DNA of 64,000 nt. Origin: Auricularia sp. M13. Lineage: Eukaryota; Basidiomycota; Agaricomycetes; Auriculariales; Auriculariaceae. Numbering within the stretch: the first letter of the stretch is position 1; each line of letters opens with the position of its first letter. The stretch lies in NCBI GenBank assembly GCA_037042915.1, contig CM073193.1, forward strand, positions 2,790,001 to 2,854,000. Reading direction: 5' to 3'. Below the pieces are notes generated by a model. That model saw only the letters and a program-made list of their open reading frames with translations, searched no databases and was not told the DNA's origin. Both the position numbers and the translations under genes were made by a program. Shown piece by piece: positions 12,201 through 23,742 of the stretch.

Positions 12201-13973
12201 GGTTACCAGGAACACGTCGTCACTTTCAACAAGCATGCCATTCAAGCCGCTGCCGCCGGTGTGGACACAAGCGAGCTCTGGTTCAAGGTCTTCCGGGGTC
12301 ATGTCGCTCTTGGCGATTTCGAGGAGGCATACATGGCCCTGGTCACCACGCCGCACGAGCAACTGTGCGTTACGTGTCGAGTTATAGGGGCTCGTACTGA
12401 TTATTTTGATGCCATTCAGCAAGCGCGAGTCTGTCAGCCACCTCGTGCAGGCCATGTGCGAGGCAGATGCCGTGGACCGGCTGCTGGCGCTCAATTTCGT
12501 CGCATTCTCCGAAGATGTGGAGGCTGCGCTATCATTCAAGTCGCGTAACGCGGACCCGCTGTCTCGCCCATTGTATTCGAGCGTTTTGTACTCGTGGTAC
12601 ATTTATCGCGGCGATTTCCGCAACGGTCAGTTCATAGCAGCCAGCTTCTTTACCCCACTCAAGCTCAGACAATCTTCGCACAGCTGCGCTTACAATGTAC
12701 CTGCACGCACGGAAACTGGGCGATCTCATGGCCGACCGGTCGAATTACGAAGACCTCGCGACATGGCAGATACAGGCGTTACTCGTCGCGATTAACGCGC
12801 TTTGCGTGGTAGAACCACGTAATGCATGGTTCACGATTCCTCTTGCCCCTGACTCTGGTCGCGAGGTGTGTGTGAACTATGACTTAGCTATCAGTCGTGC
12901 TGACCCATGTCTCGCAGAACCGAAAACGGCGGAAGATGGCGCACCACATCCCCGAAGACAAGTTTGCACCAGCATCGAAGGCTCTAGAACTTGTGGAGCT
13001 CGACGACCTCCGCTGGGAGTACAATCTGGTCGTTGGCCGGCTCGATCTATGGCGAAGGAATAAGCATATCCTCGGCACCTCTAGTGAGCTTCGAGCTCCT
13101 TTTCAGGGTCGTTGGAGTTCTAATTGCACCATTGCCGCAGTACAACAATCTGCCGCAGACGTTGTGGCGGGTTACAGTGAGGAGAACCTCTTCGATGCAG
13201 CTCTGACCTGCGGCCGCGCTCTTGGGCAGGATCTGACATATGTCTTCGTCCGGCTAACGCAGCAATGCGTAAAATTAGCGACGCGTGACCCGCCTGTTCT
13301 GTAAGGTCGCACAACTGAAGCATAGGCTGCAATGCTGATCGCTATTCACGCAGTGCTGACGGCCTGTACGACTGGCTACTGACGGACGATGTGGAGTCGT
13401 GGTCTGGAACGTATGCCCAACGCGCCTGGCGCTATTTGCAACTTTCGCTCGAGCGGCACGATGACGCTGGAGCAAATTATCCATACCGCAAGGCTGTCTT
13501 CGAAGCTATTCTGGAGATGGACCGAGAAGACACCATTCCTTCTTGGCTTGTGAAGTTCTTTGAGGTTTGATATTTCGTTCCAGACCGCAAATAGACAAAT
13601 CTGACTGTATTGCAGGAGAACCAGCCCGATTATCTGATTCGCGCATGGTTCAAGAACGGCTACCTCTATCAGGCGTTGGAGCAGTCACTGAAGCTCGTTC
13701 GCAAGGTCGGTGCAACCGTTTGCACGTTGCTTGCCTGTCCGGCTCACACATTCTCAGACCAATGCCGTGTTGCTCACTTCTGCCGTACCTCGACACGCCG
13801 CCGTGGCCTGGTTACCATATGCCCTCATTGATGAAGTCATCGCAGCTTGCGAAAGCACTGCAGAGCTGCAGGCATCCACGGCGAAATGGCGGGGAGAACT
13901 CAAAAGCGAGCTTGCCACGCGTGTCAAAAAGATGCAGAAATGGACGCAAGAGGCCGCGTCGCTCATCTCGTAG
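9251..13973 (+). CDS. NUP120: Nucleoporin NUP120/NUP160, Y-complex scaffold
   Basis: This is a large multi-exon gene for a nuclear pore outer-ring (Y complex) scaffold protein with an N-terminal beta-propeller and a C-terminal helical stack. The propeller begins with EHASYATYLSTPDAGGVLLRV, HRFLFPSPVL and VVTQSNSLYRLSF. It continues through an intron ending near 9939 into ATWDEKVYNRPSISRAFVAF and HEIISFASQPPPTES, then the long exon ending near 12020 (FVARCKEFERRGRRPLALA, YLDSLGAMREHV, DEEIDEPLAAFTPLSDWQ). The helical end has SDFSYFLHIAAIFEDAGY, SWYIYRGDFRN, KLVELDDLRWEYNLVVGRLDLW-like sequence and IPSWLVKFF. The start is 9251, or 9332 in the same frame; both have G at -3 and +4. A one-base frame break at 9854-9855 interrupts MEDGGIAG before LTPGTTGVDAQ. 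Convergent with NOP58. Confidence 0.9.
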
Positions 13974-14116
13974 CATCTAGATTCTAACTATTGGCCTGTT
14001 GCTGTGTGCTTTCGTGCAATACATTGAATATAATTGTAAATTACCAGGGAAGATCGTGCATCCAAAGCAACAACAAAAGGGACGGACAGACAGACAGCAG
14101 CACAACGGACGAGTAC

Positions 14117-16426
14117 CTACTCGGCGTGCTTCTTTTTCTTCTTTTTCTTCTCGCCGTCTGCGTCGCCGTCCACCTCGCTTGCTCTCCGCTTTTTGGACTT
14201 CTTGTCGTCCCCCGAGGGTGATGCCTCTGCCGCCGCCGCCGCCTTTGCAGCCTTCTTCTCCTTCTTTAAGCGCTTGCGCTCGGCGCGGTCCGCCTCGGTC
14301 TCCTCGCGGTCAGCGGCAGCGTCTGCACTCACGGCACGGATGTCAGCCGCGGCAGCCTCGCTTTCCCTCCTCTTTTTCTTGTCCTTCCTTCTTCTCCTTC
14401 TTTTCTTCGCCGTCGACCTAACAAGAAAATCAACTTCATGTCCAGGTGAACAACGGGAAGCGCGATACCTCCATGGCGCTCTCGTCACCCGCGGCGACGC
14501 CGTTCTTTCGGCGCGCTTCTTGCGCTTCTCCTCCTTGGCGCGCTTCTTCTCGTCCTTGACGTCGATGACGGCCTGCACGGCGGCCTGGAGCGGGTCGCGC
14601 TGCGCGGGCACGAGGTCGTCGACGGCGTCCGCCGCGGCGTTGTACGTGCGCGCGGCGGCGCCGCTGAGCTCCACGCGCTGCGTCTTGCGCGCCGCGGCGC
14701 CGTTGGCGTCCGCGAAGCGCCGCGCGCCGCCGAGGTCGGACTGCATCTCGAGCGCGCGCAGCCGGCTCTCGAGCTTCGCGCGGTTCGCGAGCCCGATGGA
14801 CGCCGCGTCCGCCTCGGACTTGCCGTCGGCGTCCGCGAGCGCGTCCACGCGCACCGAGAGCGCCGTCTTCGTTGCTACCATGCGCGCCATCTGGATGGTT
14901 GTGTGCGTCAGCATTTCTGGTGCGCAGGAAGGAGGTGTGGGAGGGTGGGTTGTTTACCTTGCCCTTGAGCTTGGGAGGTGCCTGGCCGACCAAGGAAGCC
15001 TATACAAAGCTGTCAGCGACGCAAAGTGGACTCGATGTGGATAAGCATACATGGTATATCAACCCATACTTGGGCGTATCATGCTTCGTCTTGAGCGCTC
15101 TGAACAGCGCCTTCTCCGCGCCGAGAATCTGGACGGTGCTCGCGGGGTGCTTGGCGAGCGAGAGCAGCGAGCCGGCGTGCGAGATGAGGCGCGCGCCGAC
15201 GAGCTCGCCGACGAGCGCGGTGAGGTTCGGCGCGATGGCGCTCATGCGGTTGCGCAGGTACTCGCTCAGCTGCGCGCGGTACGCGCTGATGGAGATGACC
15301 TGCTCGCACAGCTGGTGGATGTGCGCGATATCCTGGTCAGAGATTTCGGTGCCCATGCTGATCTCGGCCGCCGCCTTGATCGTCGCCTCCAGGTCCTCGG
15401 GCAGGATGGCCGCCAGCGAGGTCGTCGCGGCGTTCGTGCGGAAGCCTGCGCGGGTTCGCAAAGTTGCGTCAGCCGACTGCACTGCAGCATCCAGTCGACC
15501 GATGGGGCCGCACGACGTACCCATTGCTTTTACGACCTTTGCGTACGCGACGTTGTCGACGAGAATCTTGGCCATTTCGGGGAAATGCCAGCCGTACCAT
15601 TCCTGCGATCATGGTTCAGAAGTCGGATGTTAAGTAGCATGTTCACGAGCCACACACACCTTGACGCGCATGGAGTAAATGTTGATCTCTTTGTCAAGGT
15701 CGTCTAAGAGGGCAATGGCCTGCACGACCATCGTGTCGACCTTGTCCGGCGAGAATTTCAGCTTAAACCTGAGCAAAGCAAACTCGTTCAAAAGGACCGC
15801 CTATAAAAAAGTGGCAGTCCCATAGCATACCGCGACAAAGAATGGCTGAGACCGAGGCTCATGGTCTGGAGGTCCTGCGGGTCAAGGCCGTCGAGCAGCG
15901 CAGCGAGCTGGGTGCGGATGCCGCGGTAGAGGTCGTATGTCGTTTTGTCCGCGATGACCTTAATGCCGAGCTTTTTTGAGATGGAGGACGCTGCGGTCTT
16001 CTCAGTGAGCTGTATGGGGAGCAGGGAGGACTGGACAGACCGAGTTGTTTGTCGTATACGGCGAGCGTCTCCTTGCCCTTGCCCTTGTCGACGACCTCGG
16101 CGGAGAGGAACTTTTTGAGCGACTTGGAGATCTTGCCCTCCTGCAGGGCTGTGATGTCCTCGACGGCGGCTGCGGTGGACGTGAAGCGGTGGAGGGCGCG
16201 CAGCTTGAGCCTGTGTGCGCGAAACGGAAATAAAGCAGAACGGGCGTCGTCAGAATTTTGTTGTTCTTCCAGCGAGCGCAAACGCAAGAGAATGGGGGAT
16301 AACTGACAGGCTGTTGGCGCGTTCGGGCGTCTCGAACTCCTTCCAGAGGTCGGCGCTGTCGAGCTTGCCGGCGTCGGACATCTTGAACAGGCAGAAGCCC
16401 AGCGGCGTCTCGTACAGCACGAGCAT
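14117..16426 (-). CDS. NOP58: NOP58, core protein of box C/D snoRNPs
   Basis: The start at 16426 reads [15 protein letters not shown], the invariant opening of NOP58. It continues with [38 protein letters not shown] and [20 protein letters not shown]. The NOP domain follows ([88 protein letters not shown]), and then [18 protein letters not shown]. The tail is a long KKE/KKD-rich nucleolar region ending KKKKHAE. It acts in 2'-O-methylation of rRNA with fibrillarin, NOP56 and SNU13. Five or more short introns are present; one splits KAMG from FRTNAATTS. It shares a 147-bp divergent interval with APC10. Confidence 0.95.
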
Positions 16427-16573
16427 TTTGGCGGCGGGAAAGCGAAGAAAATGCTACGGTACTAAGAGAAGGAAAACGCGTCCGGCCGCGAGCGCTGCTG
16501 CTGGAGCAGAGTTTTTTCCGAGGGTGCTGAGCGGAGTGTGCCGGCAACGCGCTCAGCCTCCGACGCCCAACCC

Positions 16574-17469
16574 ATGGCCAACGCCGCCAACACCAGCGCC
16601 AGCCTCGACCCTGACGCCGCCGCGCGCGCCGCAGCGGACCCCAGCATCCAAATACACCGTGTGTCGCGTCGCATATTATAATATTATTTATCTAATTGCT
16701 AATGCATTGTCGCTGGGCAGCGCCGGGCCATTTCACGTCCGTGTACCCCGACATCGGCGACCTGGGCACGTGGTCCGTGTCGTCGTTCAAGTTTGGGTTT
16801 GGGACCGAGTGTCTGCGCGACGACGACCCGAGCACGTTCTGGCAGTGCGTTCAATCCCGCCGCGCGCCACCCAGCCGCGACCGACGACGCCTCGCAGCTC
16901 GGACGGCCCGCAGCCTCACCACGTCACGGTACACTTCGCGCGACGCGTGCAATACAGGTGTGTGTTCATTGTTGCGACTGGATGCTGGGAGTCTGAGCAA
17001 TGGGAAAGAAAATCGCGCTCTACATCGCGTTCCAGCAGGATGACTCGTACACACCCCAGGCACTGTTGCTGCGAGCAGGAACGAGCCTGAACGACCTGCA
17101 GGACGTGCGCACCATCGTGTTTGACAAGCCCACCGGCTGGGTCGCGTTTGACGTCAATCTCGAGCCCGATGAAGATGGCGAGGGCTAGTGCGTGCTTTTC
17201 CTCTCCCTCTCTTCTCCAAATCTGATACGATGCGGACAGCAAACCGCTGCATGCATATGTCATCCAGGTCGTCGTCACGGAGAACCACATGAAAGGCCGC
17301 GACACGCATGTGCGTGGCATGAAGGTACTCGGGCCCATCGAGTACGTTCTGCATCGCGCGACAGTTCTGCGTTTTGGTACACTGACGCGACCGCAGTGAC
17401 TATAAGTCGACCGAGGATCCATTCCCGTTCACGTCGCTACATTTCAAGATGTACGAAGTCATACGATGA
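16574..17469 (+). CDS. APC10: Anaphase-promoting complex subunit 10 (APC10/DOC1)
   Basis: The start at 16574 (MANAANTSASLDPDAAARAA) is followed by an intron ending near 16720 and then the DOC domain: YPDIGDLGTWSVSSFKFGFG, CLRDDDPSTFW, SDGPQPHHVTVHF and KIALYIAFQQDDSYTPQ. It continues with LLLRAGTSLNDLQDVRTIVF, PTGWVAFDVNL, AYVIQVVVTENHMKGRDTHV and RGMKVLGP. The C-terminus is DPFPFTSLHFKMYEVIR. APC10 is the substrate/degron co-receptor of the APC/C ubiquitin ligase. The size (about 220 residues) and the jelly-roll motifs match the family throughout. Introns near 16845, 16945, 17190 and 17345 are supported by frame joins. Divergent from NOP58. Confidence 0.93.
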
Positions 17470-18162
17470 GAGCGCCAGTGCTCGCCGATATGTACATCTA
17501 GTCTGTACCATGGGTTTAAGTGCTACATTTCATGTATTTTTACATTGACAAGACCGTAATGAAGGGAATTCAATTATTTCAATCCTTGCAAAGGTTGGAC
17601 AGCAGACGAGAATGGTGCCACTGGCGTGCTCGCTCGGAGAGATACGGGCAGTGGCTACCAGTGAGGACCACTGCGATAAAGTAGCACGCGCCCGCTAGCG
17701 CTGGCGTTTCCAAAGTCGAGCTGGGACATCTGTGCTAGTCAGACTGACGGGATACTAGTTGCCCAGATGTCGATATGAGTAAGTATGTTGAGGGTAACAA
17801 ATTGTCGTTATCGACAACAACATGGCAACAACAGGAGTTTCTGGGCATCTGGTTACACCTGGAAGAGCGGAATGAGGGCCAAAGGGGGCGGAAGGGAAAT
17901 TAAAGTGACAGATGCTGTTGTTCTGGACTGCACGAGACGATCCATATTGCACGGTGCAAGGCCCAGTGGGAGAGCTTGGTATCATTGATATGGCGAGTAA
18001 AGGCGACCGAGCGCATGAACAGCAAGCGGGATAGAAATCACGAATACAGTACAGTATAGGGGCGAGGGGAGCGCTGGAAGAGAGGGAGCGGGAGAGGCCG
18101 AGTCAGTCACGTTCTTACCTCAAGACCGACACTCTGTGCACGCACACCCACCCGCGACCGAC
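17470..18162. other. Intergenic, upstream of the forkhead gene
   Basis: About 690 bases with no supported ORF. The right half is presumably the promoter and leader of the FHA-forkhead gene; no TATA box stands out. Confidence 0.5.
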
Positions 18163-20477
18163 ATGGCCACCGCTCTGCTGGAGTCTCAGGCGCCCGCCGC
18201 CTTTGACGGCCTCGCTGCGCTGCCCGACGCCGAGCAGCCGGCGTCCATTGCCGCATACTACTCGCTTGTCTTCCGGCCCACACCTACTATCTCCAGAAGC
18301 TCGAGGTCACCATCGGCCGCCGCCTGGGCGCCGTGGGCGACACCTCGAAGGGCGCGGACATCGACTTTGACCTGGGGCCGCTGAAGAGCGTGTCGCGGCT
18401 GCACGCCAAGATCACGTACGACGAGGACGACGAGCGCTGGGTGCTCGACGTCTACGGCCGCAACGGCGCCTGGGTCGACGGCGTCTGGGCCGGCCCGGGC
18501 AGCCGCGTGCCGCTCGAGTCGCGGTGCGTGCGGCGCTGTCGTCATCGTCATCGTGCAGACGTGTTGCGCAGGTCGCAAATCCAGATCGCGTCGCGCTCGT
18601 TCTCGTTCATCCTGCCGCCGACGGAGCCGCCGGACGAGTCGCCGCTGACGAGCTCCCCGACGTCGACGACGCGCCCGCGATCGCCGTCGCTCGATGCCAC
18701 CTCGCTCTCGCCCGCCTCGTCGCCCGGCTCCGTCGCCTCGCCCACGCCGCCCGACCCGGACCAGACGCTCGAGCCCGAGATCGTGCAGCGCCCGAAGCCC
18801 AAGCTCATCCGGAAGCGCGCCGCGTCAGACTCGGACAACAGCCCCAGCCCGCCGTCCGCGCCGCCACCGGAACCTAAACCTGCAGCAACAGCAGCGGTAG
18901 CAGCAGCAGCACCGGAGCCGACGCTGCCCTATGCGCCCGTCACCGCCGCCCCCGCCCCCGTCCCCGCCCCTGCACAACCCGCACCGCCAAAGCCGCCTAA
19001 AGCTGCAAAGCCCAAGGCGAGCAAGCCCGCGGCGAAGGCACCCGTCGCCCCCAGGCCTGCCCCCGCGCTTCCTCCGGCCCCCGCATCCGTGCCTGCCGAA
19101 CCCCCCACACCGGCCCCGCTTCCGCCCCCGCCCAGACCGCCGCCTGCGCCCCGGCTCCCAGGCCAGCCGGAACCGCCCAAACCGGCGGCGACGCTCTCGC
19201 AGCTCTGCTATCGCGCCATCACAGGCCTCGGCGGCCGCGCGACGCTGCAGGGCATCCTCGGCTGGATCATGGACATGTACGAGTGGTACCGCATCCACGA
19301 AGGCGAGAAGTGGGAGGCGAGTGCTTTTTCTCTGCTTCTTCCTGCATTCCGCGATACGTTGGAGCTGACGTTGCTTGCGTCTTGCAGTCGTCCGTGCGCC
19401 ACAATCTCTCTAGCAACGCGGCGTTCGTCAAGAGCCGCCGCACCTCGGACGAGCCTGGCAAGGGCGCGTTCTGGACCATAGACCCAGCGCACATAGAGGC
19501 GTTTGAAGCCGCGGAGAGCCGCACCGCCAAGGCGGGCGGTGCGGCTGGTGGCAGCAAGACAGTGAGCAGGAAGGAGGGCGCGCCCAAAGTAAAAAAGGAG
19601 CAGCCTACTGCTGCGCCCATGCCCGCGATGCAGCAGACCCAGCCGCCGTTCGCAAAGGTGGCAGCAAAGGGTCCGCCACCGCTGATGACGACGAAGCCGC
19701 TCGCTTCGCCGTTTACCAGCAAGCCGCTCATGACCACCAAACCGCTCGCGTCGCCATTTACGAGTAAGCCGCTGCCGTTCAAACCTGCGGCGAAAGCTGC
19801 AAGTCCTGTAAAACAGGAAGCTGCCCCTGCGGCCATCCCGCCGCCCGTTGCTGTCCCTGCCCCTTCTGCATATCCTCCACCCACTGTTCCTCCTCCCGTC
19901 GCCGGTGTCCCGGTCCCCGTGCCCGTTGCGCCTCCGCCAGTCGCTGTCGCCCCCGCACTCGCTCCCGTTGTCCCGGCTCCTGCTCCCCCCGCTCCAGTCG
20001 CATCTTCCTCCACCGCCAGCGACTCGCATGTTCCCCATCGTCGTCGGCCCGCTCCCTGCTTCCTACGTCCTCGCTCCAGGAGCAGAACCTCCCCTCATCG
20101 TCTTGCACGAAGGGACGCTCGTCCTCGCCCCAAAAGCATTCTCGAACCTCTCGCCCGACGAGATCAAAGAGTTCGAGAAGCTCGGGCCGCAGAAGGCGCT
20201 GGAGGCGCTGCAGGGACATATGGTCAAGTTCCTCAAGGAGCAGATGCGTCTGCGCGGCCGGGGGCGCGGACGCGGACGCGGGGGACCTGGTCGTGGAGGC
20301 GGCGCTGGGCGCGGTGGCGCTCCTGCTGCTGCGAGTGCTGCCCCTGCGCCTGCGCCTTTGCCGCCATCGGACACTCCGATGGCGGTAGACGATGCGGCGT
20401 CGCAGGCCCGCCCGCGCTCCAACAGCGCGGAGGCCGCAGATGTGCCGCCTGCGAAGCGCGCGCGCCTCGACACCTAG
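18163..20477 (+). CDS. FHA- and forkhead-domain transcription factor (Fkh1/Fkh2-like)
   Basis: The start at 18163 gives MATALLESQAPAAFDGLAAL. An FHA domain follows: YYLQKLEVTIGRR, DIDFDLGPLKSVSRLHAKI, YDEDDERWVLDVYGRNGAWV and IQIASRSFSFILPP, with an intron near 18525-18570. A long Pro/Ala-rich linker leads to a forkhead domain at about 19190-19480: LCYRAITGLGGRATLQGILG, MYEWYRIHEGEKWE, SVRHNLSSNAAFVKSRR and GKGAFWTIDP. The forkhead recognition helix is split by what reads best as a GC-AG intron (GAG|GCGAGT). The C-terminal block (FPIVVGPLPASYVL, LSPDEIKEFEKLGPQKALE) and an RGRGRGRG stretch end at 20477. Frame breaks occur at 18273-18274 (CC for CCC) and between about 19990 and 20030. Proteins with this architecture act in G2/M transcription and silencing. 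Confidence 0.88.
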
Positions 20478-20859
20478 CATTTCCGCATCATATTTATTGC
20501 CTAGACGCTGGATTGAGCTTCGACATCCTTGCCTTGCCCTGCCCTTCGTTCTTGTGTCTAATTTTGATTTCCGCTGCGCATGGATTTTCTTTCGACTGGT
20601 TGCTATTTTTCTTTTTCGTGCCGCGTCCACGTTGGCACTGTTTTCGCCTTGCATTGATTTTTTTCTCCCTTCCACCGCCGGTTTTTGTGTCTAGATATCG
20701 CCGCACATCTGTATATTAATGTCCTGCACGTCCCATTGCTATCACCACCGCTGCCTTCTGCTTCTGCCCTCCACCAGGGTATACATATCACACCGCCCCA
20801 TGTTCAGGTGCGTCCAGCGCATGCTCGTTTGCTTTTTTTTTTCTTTTTGCCGCTCTGCT

Positions 20860-23275
20860 TTACTCGCGGATCTCGCCTTCCTCGAGCTCGGACTCGACAT
20901 CGACCAGGTCGTCTTCGACTTGGATTTCCTCCAGTGCGGCTTCGACGTGATTTTCCTCCAGCGCGGCTTCGACGGGGTCCTCCAGTGCGACGTCGACATA
21001 GTCTTCCTGCATCATGGATTCGATGGCGTTCTCCGAGTCCAGCTCGAGTTCGATCTGGTCTTCTTCGTCGACGTCCATAGCGTCTGCATCGTCTCCAATC
21101 TTGCTGTGGTCGTCCTTTGCAGTGACAACGGCATTTGCTGGCTTGATTTGTCGGTCTCACGCGGCCCTGGTTCTTCTGCCTCGCCCGCCATGGTCTCGGC
21201 GCTCGCAAGCGTCTCCACGCTCGGTCCGCGCTCCCAGATGGCGGCGAGGCCGGCGCCGCCGACGTCCAGGTACTCGTGGCTGATCAGCTCGCCCAGGTCG
21301 ACCTCGGGCATCGGCGGGGCATCCAGTGGGTTCGGCCGGCTTTCGAACACGTCTGACGCTTTGTCGTCGTATTCTGCTGTTGGTGCCGCCATGTCGAGAG
21401 CGTCGGCCAGTGCTGCTTCTGTGGTTCGCTCCAGGATGGGTGTTAGGAACGACCTGATGGCTAGTCGGTCGTGCGGTGGGGTGCGAGGGCTCCTGATGAC
21501 ATCCGCGTTTGAGCTTTTCGGGCGCTGGGGAAATGATGGTTCTTACTCGGGGACCGGGCTCGACGCTGGCGGATAATCCGCCTCATCGACATGGTCGTTT
21601 TCGTTGTCGCTATGCGCATCACCTTGGCTGTTGTCGGCGAGGAAGAGCGGCTCTTGCTCTTTCAGACGGCGATACTCTTCGTGTCTGTCTTGGTGCTCAG
21701 TCGTTGTGCAGAAGCGTGATGCACGGAGAATTGCTTACGGGTCAAGCGGACTGGCGGGCGTGTCTTGAGTTTCGCCGACGAGCTGTTCTTCGTTCTCGAC
21801 GAGCTGTTCTTCGTTCTGGTTTTCTCCATCTCTGCCGCCATCATTAGCATCAGCGTGGCAAATTTTGCGCCGCAGATCGTGACGCACTCATCTGCCGCAA
21901 AGTTCCTTCAAGCAATGCTTTACAGTTCTCATACCGCGTTTCCTCGATTCTCCGGAGCTCCTCGGCGGTGAAGCTAGGCCACAGCATAAGACTAAGTCAG
22001 GGAAATGCAATGAATGCGGCGTACAGCCTGATTGGTTTTGGCCGAGCTCTGACTGGCCCTCGGGCGTACAACTCGAGCATTCCTTTCTTGTCCGCACGAA
22101 TGACGCCGTCGTCGCGCGTCGGTTTGATGAAGATTTGTGGACCAGGGCGTTGTTGCGCCTCACGTGCAAGCTGACCGAGGATACGCGGGGTGTTGATCCC
22201 GCAATTGCCTTCCTGTTTCTGCGGCGCCTTCTCTTTGCGATGATACCGGCGTGGATTGTCTGGGATCGAGGCATACACCCGACCCGCCGCATTCCGATGC
22301 ACTGCAGAACACAGGTCAGGCCGGCAGGGTATATGTGGTCACTCGAGTCTGGATACCGTACCTTCCCGCTCTGGCGTAGACCCCCCGTAGTCCGAATCGT
22401 CGTCGTCATCGTCGCCGTACGTTACAGAGTTGCGCTCCGATTCAGATTGGCTACCTGGGTCGTCGTCATCATCTTTGCCGCCTTGCCGCCACAGGCTCTC
22501 CGCAGCAGTCGGTGCGGGGCCGTGGTAAGGTGAAACTGCTCGTGGGTCTGGTGCCTTGTGCAATCGCAGGTCCGTTGCCGCCATGGCCATTGCCTTCCGT
22601 TCGTCTACCCGAGTGTGAACGAACGCCGGCCAACATCAGTCATACACTCACTTATCCAGCGGTCGGACGGATAGACTCTGCGACCTGAATAGGTGATGTC
22701 GATGTTCCCCGTAATTCCATTACCGCGGCTGTTGAGATCGTCGATGTCCTCCCAAAAACTCTGAAGAATATCCGAGTCCGCGGCGAAGTTCTCGTAGCGT
22801 TCCCAGCTATTTCGCACAAAGTCAGAATATCCAGTCAGCGGGAAGGTCATGTCAACTTAACGAATCATCTTTATGTTCCCAGTTGAGCCACTGGGCACGC
22901 AGAGGAAGGTGAGGATGTGTATATTATAGTTGCACCGCAACGACGCATTACCTTGACATGGTATTCCTAACGAGAGTGTCAGCGCAGTGCAAGTTTCGCG
23001 TTACCGGTCCAGGACTGAATATGACGCACCCAGTAGAACTCTCCTTCCTTGAGCCTGCAACGGGCCTCTGAGATATACTCTGGAAATATGTTAATCAGCA
23101 CAGTCAACGGACAACTTGTTCTGCACCTACCGATCTCCCAGAGCTCCTCCTCCTCCTCCTCCTCCTCCTCCCTCCGCTCCACACACTCAGCTACTTTGGC
23201 TTTGCGGGGCGTTTGTTTCCTCGCAATTGTCCATTGTGCGCGCCGTTTCTTTCTGGGGCTCCGCGTCGGCGCCAT
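20860..23275 (-). CDS. Chromodomain protein with acidic C-terminal half
   Basis: The start at 23275 gives MAPTRSPRKKRRAQWTIARK, a basic N-terminus, then an eight-Glu run and a chromodomain assembled from short exons: WEIEYISEARCRLKEGEFYW, the 15-nt microexon EYHVK (22952-22966), WLNWEHKDDSWERYENF and ADSDILQSFWEDID. The aromatic positions and the KW..W...SWERYENF pattern match HP1/Pc-type chromodomains, which bind methylated histone H3. Downstream are acidic and Ser-rich stretches (GKDDDDDPGSQSESERN, a repeated RTKNSSS and RRLKEQEPLFLADN). The end is an acidic repeat region (EAALEENHVEAALEEIQVED) finishing at GEIRE. About eight introns are present. One base is missing in AAA at 21147-21149. 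No chromoshadow domain is visible, so it is not a canonical HP1. No integrase or polymerase surrounds it, so a transposon origin is unlikely. Confidence 0.8.
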
Positions 23276-23742
23276 CGACAACGCGATTCGACAAAAGGAG
23301 GACAGCAAACGTCTGGTGGTCGAGATGAGAGTAAAAGGGAGAACGTAACAAGCACTGGAGAATAAAGCCTCAGGCTCGCGAGCGGACCGTGTGTTTGGCG
23401 ACAGCTGTCACCGCCTGAACTGACTTCCATCTGAATGGAAGCGAGCTTCGAGAAAGCCTAAAATCCCTTCCAAGTCTAATCATTCCCTTGAAGTTGTGCG
23501 GGTGTTCTCTGGTTTCCTCCGAGTTGCATGTCTAGATATGCAAAGAGAACTGAGCCTCCATGGTTCCAATGATGGTGAATTTTTCGCGCTCCGTTCGCCG
23601 GTATCAAAGTCGCACAGTTGCGGCATGTTTCATTGTTTGCACTGAATTGAAAGGCCCGAGAAAATTAGTCAGTTTAGCATCATAGACAATACAGTACGCA
23701 GCCTCCTACAGAGGCGTGGATTATTGATTCAGTTAGGCCGAG

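Noticed and set aside
20860-23275. Chromodomain as part of a retroelement integrase
   Set aside because: No integrase, reverse transcriptase or terminal repeats nearby; many spliceosomal introns; acidic host-like C-terminal region.
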